A DNA stretch of 64,000 nt, taken from contig NZ_KB899247.1 of NCBI RefSeq assembly GCF_000378105.1, positions 1-64,000 of the forward strand, written 5' to 3'. The notes below the pieces were generated by a model. It saw nothing but the letters and a program-made list of their open reading frames with translations, was not told where the DNA came from and did no database searches. The stretch comes from Rubritalea marina DSM 17716 (GTDB lineage Bacteria > Verrucomicrobiota > Verrucomicrobiia > Verrucomicrobiales > Akkermansiaceae). This document shows, one piece after another, positions 60,401-64,000 of the stretch (within the stretch, counting starts at the first letter, position 1; each line of letters starts with the position of its first letter). Position numbers and translations under genes: made by a program.

Positions 60401-60645
60401 AGTGTTACTTGTTAGTATATCTTTCACTTATCTAGTAGGAGGGCGGTACTCAAGAAAAAAAATGTGATACTCATGATGATTATGTGTCATAATTTTTATG
60501 ATTTATTCGCAGTGGCGACGTGATGTTCTAGAATTTATTGGCTGGTTGCATAATTACCAAATTTGAATTACCTTGATATGTCTGTATTGATTTTAATGTG
60601 GTATGCTAACAGCTCATTGCTTTATTGGCTGAATCATCAATAAAA

Positions 60646-60676
60646 AAAGCCAGCTATCTCTGAGATAGCTGGCTTT
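60646..60676 (-). terminator. Terminator after the squalene-cyclase-like gene
   Basis: A long near-perfect stem (agccagctatct / agatagctggct) around a 3-base loop, preceded on the plus strand by seven A, so on the minus strand a T run follows 22 bases after the gene's stop. The rest of 60.43-60.64 kb holds no supported gene. Confidence 0.92.
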
Positions 60677-60697
60677 GGTGTGAAATGTTGGAGTGGA

Positions 60698-61852
60698 TTA
60701 TTTCTTCGTTGCGTGTGGGATAGAGACGTAGATTTGCTCCAGTGCTAGTATGACGTAGGCAGTGGTGAGTTCGGCTTCATTTTCCCACCAACGAGAGTTT
60801 TCATTAATCCATGAACCGTCAGGTTTTTGCAGTCCGAGTAGATGGCCAGCAAGTTCTTTGCGCCAATCTACCGACTGCCCGTCGCTGATTGTTAGGGTGT
60901 CAATGCCTGCGGCGTTGAGAGCCTTTGCCATGACTTGGTAGTAATAGAATAGGCCTTGTTGGCCAAGGCCAGGGTTTTCATCTAGGGTGTAGTTGTCATT
61001 GAGCCATTGTTTCACAGCTTTAACACGTACATCGTTTTCATCAAGGTCGGCGTAGATGAATGACAGGAGGCCTGCGTACGACATGGAGCCGTATCCCCGT
61101 AATGTTTCGCGGCCATCTTTTTCAGTTTGGGTTCCAGCCTTGGAGTTACCAGGGAAGTATACGAATGAACCATCGTTGCTAATGCCTGGTTGGTCATTAG
61201 TTTCCTCTAAGTTCTGAGTCCGCGAGATAAATTGAATGGCTGCATCCCAGTTGAGTTCTGGCTGACGCTTTTCTGTGTCTTTAGCATATGCTTCGCTGAG
61301 TTTGATTGCCTCGACAGCGAAATGAGTGTTGGACAGGTCGGAGTGCGGGTAGGATCCACCATAACCGATTCCTCCGTCATTGACATTGTCAGTCTCACCT
61401 CGGATATCCCAATCTTGTTGCTGGTTGATGAGGAAGCGTCGTGCGGCTAAGATGCTTTCTTTGTGCTCGGGTTGACCAGAGGCGACGAGGGAGGTAAGGC
61501 TGGTGGCGGTGTTGTAGGTGGCAAGCCCTTTGACGTAGATGCCACCATCTTTATGTTGTTGTGCGACCAACCATTCGTAGCCTTTCTTTACCTCAGGAGC
61601 GTCGTTATCCACTGCATTGGGAGAGCGACGTGCGGCGGTGAGTGCGAGAGCGGTGTATGCTGGGATCTTTTTGTTGCGCCAAAAGCCCTCTGGCTCTTGG
61701 GTTTCCCTGAGGAACTTATTGCCTTTGGCGATGGCGTGTTCCATTTCGAGTTTGAGGGAGAGGTAGGGAGCCTCAGGGTTTGTTGCTGCTGAGAGGCTAG
61801 TAACAGCAGCAAGGCTCACAGCTAGGGTATTGCGAAGTGATTTGCTGATCAT
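60698..61852 (-). CDS. Exported prenyltransferase/squalene-cyclase-repeat protein
   Basis: 384 residues with a signal peptide (LAVSLAAVTSLSAATNP). Alpha/alpha toroid repeats of the squalene cyclase/prenyltransferase type are seen: GNKFLRETQEPEGFWRNK, YEWLVAQQHKDGGIYVKG, FLINQQQDWDIR, LLGLQKPDGSWINENSRWWE. Hopene cyclases are cytoplasmic-membrane enzymes with a DXDD motif; none is visible here and the protein is exported and half their length (~630). Hence it is more like the exported repeat proteins of Planctomycetes/Verrucomicrobia whose function is unknown. It is downstream of another exported protein on the same strand, 10 bases apart. Confidence 0.85.
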   Translation of the reverse strand: MISKSLRNTLAVSLAAVTSLSAATNPEAPYLSLKLEMEHAIAKGNKFLRETQEPEGFWRNKKIPAYTALALTAARRSPNAVDNDAPEVKKGYEWLVAQQHKDGGIYVKGLATYNTATSLTSLVASGQPEHKESILAARRFLINQQQDWDIRGETDNVNDGGIGYGGSYPHSDLSNTHFAVEAIKLSEAYAKDTEKRQPELNWDAAIQFISRTQNLEETNDQPGISNDGSFVYFPGNSKAGTQTEKDGRETLRGYGSMSYAGLLSFIYADLDENDVRVKAVKQWLNDNYTLDENPGLGQQGLFYYYQVMAKALNAAGIDTLTISDGQSVDWRKELAGHLLGLQKPDGSWINENSRWWENEAELTTAYVILALEQIYVSIPHATKK

Positions 61853-61862
61853 GGTGTTCAGT

Positions 61863-62588
61863 TTATTGGTTTGTTTCTGTTTTCTTCAGTGTGAGAGTGA
61901 TTGGAGTTCCGACCGCTGGAAGCAGTGGTTTATTTGGAACCCATAGGGTGTCGTCTGATCTCGTCTCGCCAGAGTAATTGGCCATGGCAGTTCGGTCAGT
62001 TAAAATGGCGATAATATCGCCATTGATGTCGGCCTTGAATCGGCCGCGGTGCATGTAGGATCCTCCGTAAATCCATGGCGCAGGTGGCATGGTTGCTCCT
62101 GAGCCGTCAGTGTGGAGGAACAATTCTTCTAGAGGAAAGTTGACGGTGTCGCCATCGCTTTCCCAGCTCACGTTCACGGTGAAGCGAGAATGGCGTTTTT
62201 CGTCTTCAGTCGCTTCGTGTAATTTATTGGTAGCCACGAAATTCTTATCGAGTACTGGGAAGAGTTCCTTGGACGCTTGAAAGCTGAGGAGTTTGAGGAC
62301 CACGTTGAGGTTGAACGGCTTGATGTCAGTGAGAAAGAGAGTCTCATGCACTTTACCCATTTCAGTAGTCAGAACGTATTCAATAATGACTTTGTCGTGC
62401 TTCAAGACACAGGGTATGTAGATCTCTTTCTTGGCACTGTTGAATTGAATCTTACCCATTTGGTAAAGCGACTCACTGAGCTGTTCGACTTTCGGCGGTG
62501 TATCAGCTTTGCTGTCTTCAGCTAGGGCAGGTAAATACCATAGCGTCGAGATAGCGCCAGCGTAGACGCAACGAGTGAGGAAATTCAT
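61863..62588 (-). CDS. Exported protein of unknown function
   Basis: 241 residues from the ATG at 62588; an upstream ATG at 62624 lacks a proper signal start. The signal peptide ends in LPALAEDS. The body is beta-rich with IYIPCVLKHDKVIIEYVL, TDIKPFNLNVVLKLL, RFTVNVSWESDGDTVNFPLE and YGGSYMHRGRFKADINGDII; no family I recognise. It ends in a pattern of hydroxy/charged residues (TLKKTETNQ). It follows the LMW phosphatase gene by 45 bases and precedes the squalene-cyclase-like gene by 10 bases on the same strand, so the two exported proteins likely act together. Confidence 0.7.
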   Translation of the reverse strand: MNFLTRCVYAGAISTLWYLPALAEDSKADTPPKVEQLSESLYQMGKIQFNSAKKEIYIPCVLKHDKVIIEYVLTTEMGKVHETLFLTDIKPFNLNVVLKLLSFQASKELFPVLDKNFVATNKLHEATEDEKRHSRFTVNVSWESDGDTVNFPLEELFLHTDGSGATMPPAPWIYGGSYMHRGRFKADINGDIIAILTDRTAMANYSGETRSDDTLWVPNKPLLPAVGTPITLTLKKTETNQ

Positions 62589-62633
62589 ACTACCATTCAT
62601 GAGACCTATGCTACGATGTGGCAAGGGGGAAAC

Positions 62634-63119
62634 TTATTCCTGCGAATCTTTGGCAATAGGAGAATAGCGTCTGATGATCTCGCGGCAGCCGTCCTCTAGC
62701 ATGTCAGCCACGAGATTGAAACCTTCTTGACCGCCATAGTATGGATCGGGAACTTGAGCATGTTGGTGCTCGGTACAGAAGCTGGTAAACTTCTTTACTT
62801 TATCCGAGTATTTTCCCTTTTGATCCATGAAAGTGACTGCTGAGTAATTATCATCATCCATGGTAAGAATGAGATCGAATGCCTGAAAGTCATCTTTAGA
62901 AAACTGTCTAGCGGATCCAGTCACAGGGACTTGGCGCTCAGTTAAGGTGGCACTCATCCGTGAGTCTGGGCTTTTCCCCTTATGCCAACCTGCGGTGCCA
63001 GCAGAGTCAATTTCGAACGACTGAGCGCAGTCAAGTTCATGTGTTAAGTGACGCAGAATGTTTTCGGCGGCAGGGGATCGGCAAATATTACCGAGACAAA
63101 CGAAGAGAATGCGGGTCAT
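62634..63119 (-). CDS. Low-molecular-weight protein tyrosine phosphatase
   Basis: 161 residues from the ATG at 63119; the longer frame to 63326 runs into the upstream methyltransferase gene and is rejected. The catalytic loop FVCLGNICRSP (~5-15, Cys-x5-Arg-Ser) is at the N-terminus as in all LMW-PTPs, and the general-acid Asp lies in VPDPYYGGQEGFNLVADML (D-P-Y/F, ~127). ILTMDDDNYSAV corresponds to the family's LxMxxxN. Cytoplasmic; substrates are tyrosine-phosphorylated proteins, e.g. kinases of polysaccharide export, or arginine-phosphate. It lies ten bases after the RNA methyltransferase gene. Confidence 0.93.
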   Translation of the reverse strand: MTRILFVCLGNICRSPAAENILRHLTHELDCAQSFEIDSAGTAGWHKGKSPDSRMSATLTERQVPVTGSARQFSKDDFQAFDLILTMDDDNYSAVTFMDQKGKYSDKVKKFTSFCTEHQHAQVPDPYYGGQEGFNLVADMLEDGCREIIRRYSPIAKDSQE

Positions 63120-63129
63120 GGTGTTGGGT

Positions 63130-64000
63130 CTAGGAACCTTTACTGAGAACAGCGACACATTCGAGGTGACGCGTTTGAGGAAAGAGGTCGAATGGTTGCA
63201 CTTCTTCCAGTATGTATCCAGCATCAATAAAGTGCTGAAGGTCGCGCATCTGGGTTGAGGGGTTACAGGATACGTAGACGCAGCGGGACGGACCAAAAGC
63301 GAAGAGCTGTCTGAGGAATTCTTCATTACAGCCCTTGCGTGGGGGGTCGATGACTACGGCAGTTTCGTCGGCTGGGAAGTTGATGTCGGCGAAAATTGCT
63401 TCAGCGCTAGAGGCTAAAAAGCTCACATTTTCGATGTTGTTTTGGCGCGCATTGGCACGTGCCCAATCGGCGGCAGTCTCGCTGACTTCGACACCCGCAA
63501 CTTGCTTGAAGCTCGACGCGAGTGTGAGGGCAAAGAGCCCAGAGCCGCAGTAGGCGTCTACGAGGTATTGTGCGTTATGCTTAGAGGCTTGCTTGGCGAC
63601 GTACTCGGTAAATGCTGGAAGGATGAATGGGTTGTTTTGGAAGAAATCTCCTGCAAGGAAGTTGAAGGCGAGGTCACCGACATGCTCTGTAGCGATCGCG
63701 CGGTTATTTGTTTCTACGCGTCCTTCCGTGGCGCGCATGAGCATGGTGACACCCTTTTTATACTGTTTGGCATTTTGGTGAGCCTGTTGGCGAAGCTCGG
63801 GCATGGCATCATTGATCAGGTCCATGGCGATGGGGCACTTTGGCACATCGAGAATTGAGTTTCTGCGCCCGTTGCGTAGGAAACCGATTGCTTCAATCTT
63901 CCCATTCTTCGGTTTACTGAAGTGAGGGGTGAGTTTGGAACGGTAGTTCCATTGTTGGGGGGAGGCGATGGCAGCTTGGACGGGGTGGTCGATCTTTGCC
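63130..64000 (-). CDS. TrmA/RumA-family RNA 5-methyluridine methyltransferase, partial
   Basis: The frame is open from 63130 to the right end of the window, so the N-terminus is missing; at least 289 codons are seen. A GTG at 63846 is not the start, since PQQWNYRSKLTPHFSKPKNG, EAIGFLRNGRRNSILDVPKC is read upstream, as in TrmA/RlmD proteins. SAM-binding motif: LVDAYCGSGLFALTLAS; catalytic: VVIDPPRKGC and the nucleophile/base region VYVSCNPSTQMRDL. It methylates C5 of uridine in tRNA (position 54) or 23S rRNA; which is not decided from this half. An Fe-S cluster, if present, would be in the missing N-terminal part. Confidence 0.9.
   Translation of the reverse strand, partial: AKIDHPVQAAIASPQQWNYRSKLTPHFSKPKNGKIEAIGFLRNGRRNSILDVPKCPIAMDLINDAMPELRQQAHQNAKQYKKGVTMLMRATEGRVETNNRAIATEHVGDLAFNFLAGDFFQNNPFILPAFTEYVAKQASKHNAQYLVDAYCGSGLFALTLASSFKQVAGVEVSETAADWARANARQNNIENVSFLASSAEAIFADINFPADETAVVIDPPRKGCNEEFLRQLFAFGPSRCVYVSCNPSTQMRDLQHFIDAGYILEEVQPFDLFPQTRHLECVAVLSKGS

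Noticed and set aside
62634-63326. Longer start for the LMW phosphatase (63326)
   Set aside because: The extra 69 residues overlap the upstream methyltransferase gene and lie ahead of the conserved N-terminal catalytic loop, which begins near the start in this family.

Overview
The window looks like chromosomal DNA of a Verrucomicrobiota member, probably a marine, free-living, Gram-negative heterotroph. The evidence is a sigma/FecR-linked set of DUF1501, DUF1549/DUF1553 and planctomycete-type cytochrome c proteins, a PEP-CTERM exported protein, a XylR-type regulator with a LacI-like N-terminus, many signal peptides and outer-membrane-like proteins, and ordinary bacterial housekeeping genes. 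The exact genus cannot be read from the sequence.

Layout. 1-290: end of an rRNA operon (5S gene and terminator). 260-8.3 kb: GT9 glycosyltransferase, a PAP2 phosphatase/beta-barrel fusion, a two-gene unit that looks like an orphan eCIS-type effector with a membrane partner, and cstA with a tyrosine phosphatase gene. 8.2-16.8 kb: one minus-strand unit of ECF sigma factor, FecR anti-sigma, DUF1549/1553 cytochrome, DUF1501 protein and cytochrome/LRR/discoidin protein. 16.9-23.3 kb: accessory patch with a PEP-CTERM protein, a XylR regulator, a GH36-like galactosidase, relics of a PEP-CTERM-type protein and of a sulfatase, and bordering fragments of genes whose intact relatives lie further right in this window. 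It reads like the remains of a (sulfated) polysaccharide-use locus. 23.3-32.9 kb: exported amidase, two exported beta-lactamase-like hydrolases, two exported arginase/agmatinase-like enzymes, an outer-membrane protein and an AraC regulator. 33.0-38.7 kb: five-gene plus-strand operon (PpiC-like foldase, HupE-like membrane protein, MacB/LolD-type ABC transporter, His-rich ZnuA-like protein), probably metal related. 38.9-39.5 kb: a thioredoxin-fold gene in which the first active-site Cys codon is TGA, very probably selenocysteine. 39.6-64 kb: mostly housekeeping (trhO, gpsA, plsY, cyclophilin, dinB, nadD, chrA, uvrB, AddA/AddB-like nuclease-helicase, ridA, gatCA, LMW protein tyrosine phosphatase, an RNA methyltransferase cut by the window end) mixed with small exported proteins.

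Most notable: the selenocysteine thioredoxin-like gene with a matching bacterial SECIS-like hairpin; the eCIS-leader effector/four-helix membrane pair; the metal-linked MacB-type operon; and the 17-23 kb patch, whose borders are split or chimeric copies of genes at 26-28 kb and 38 kb.
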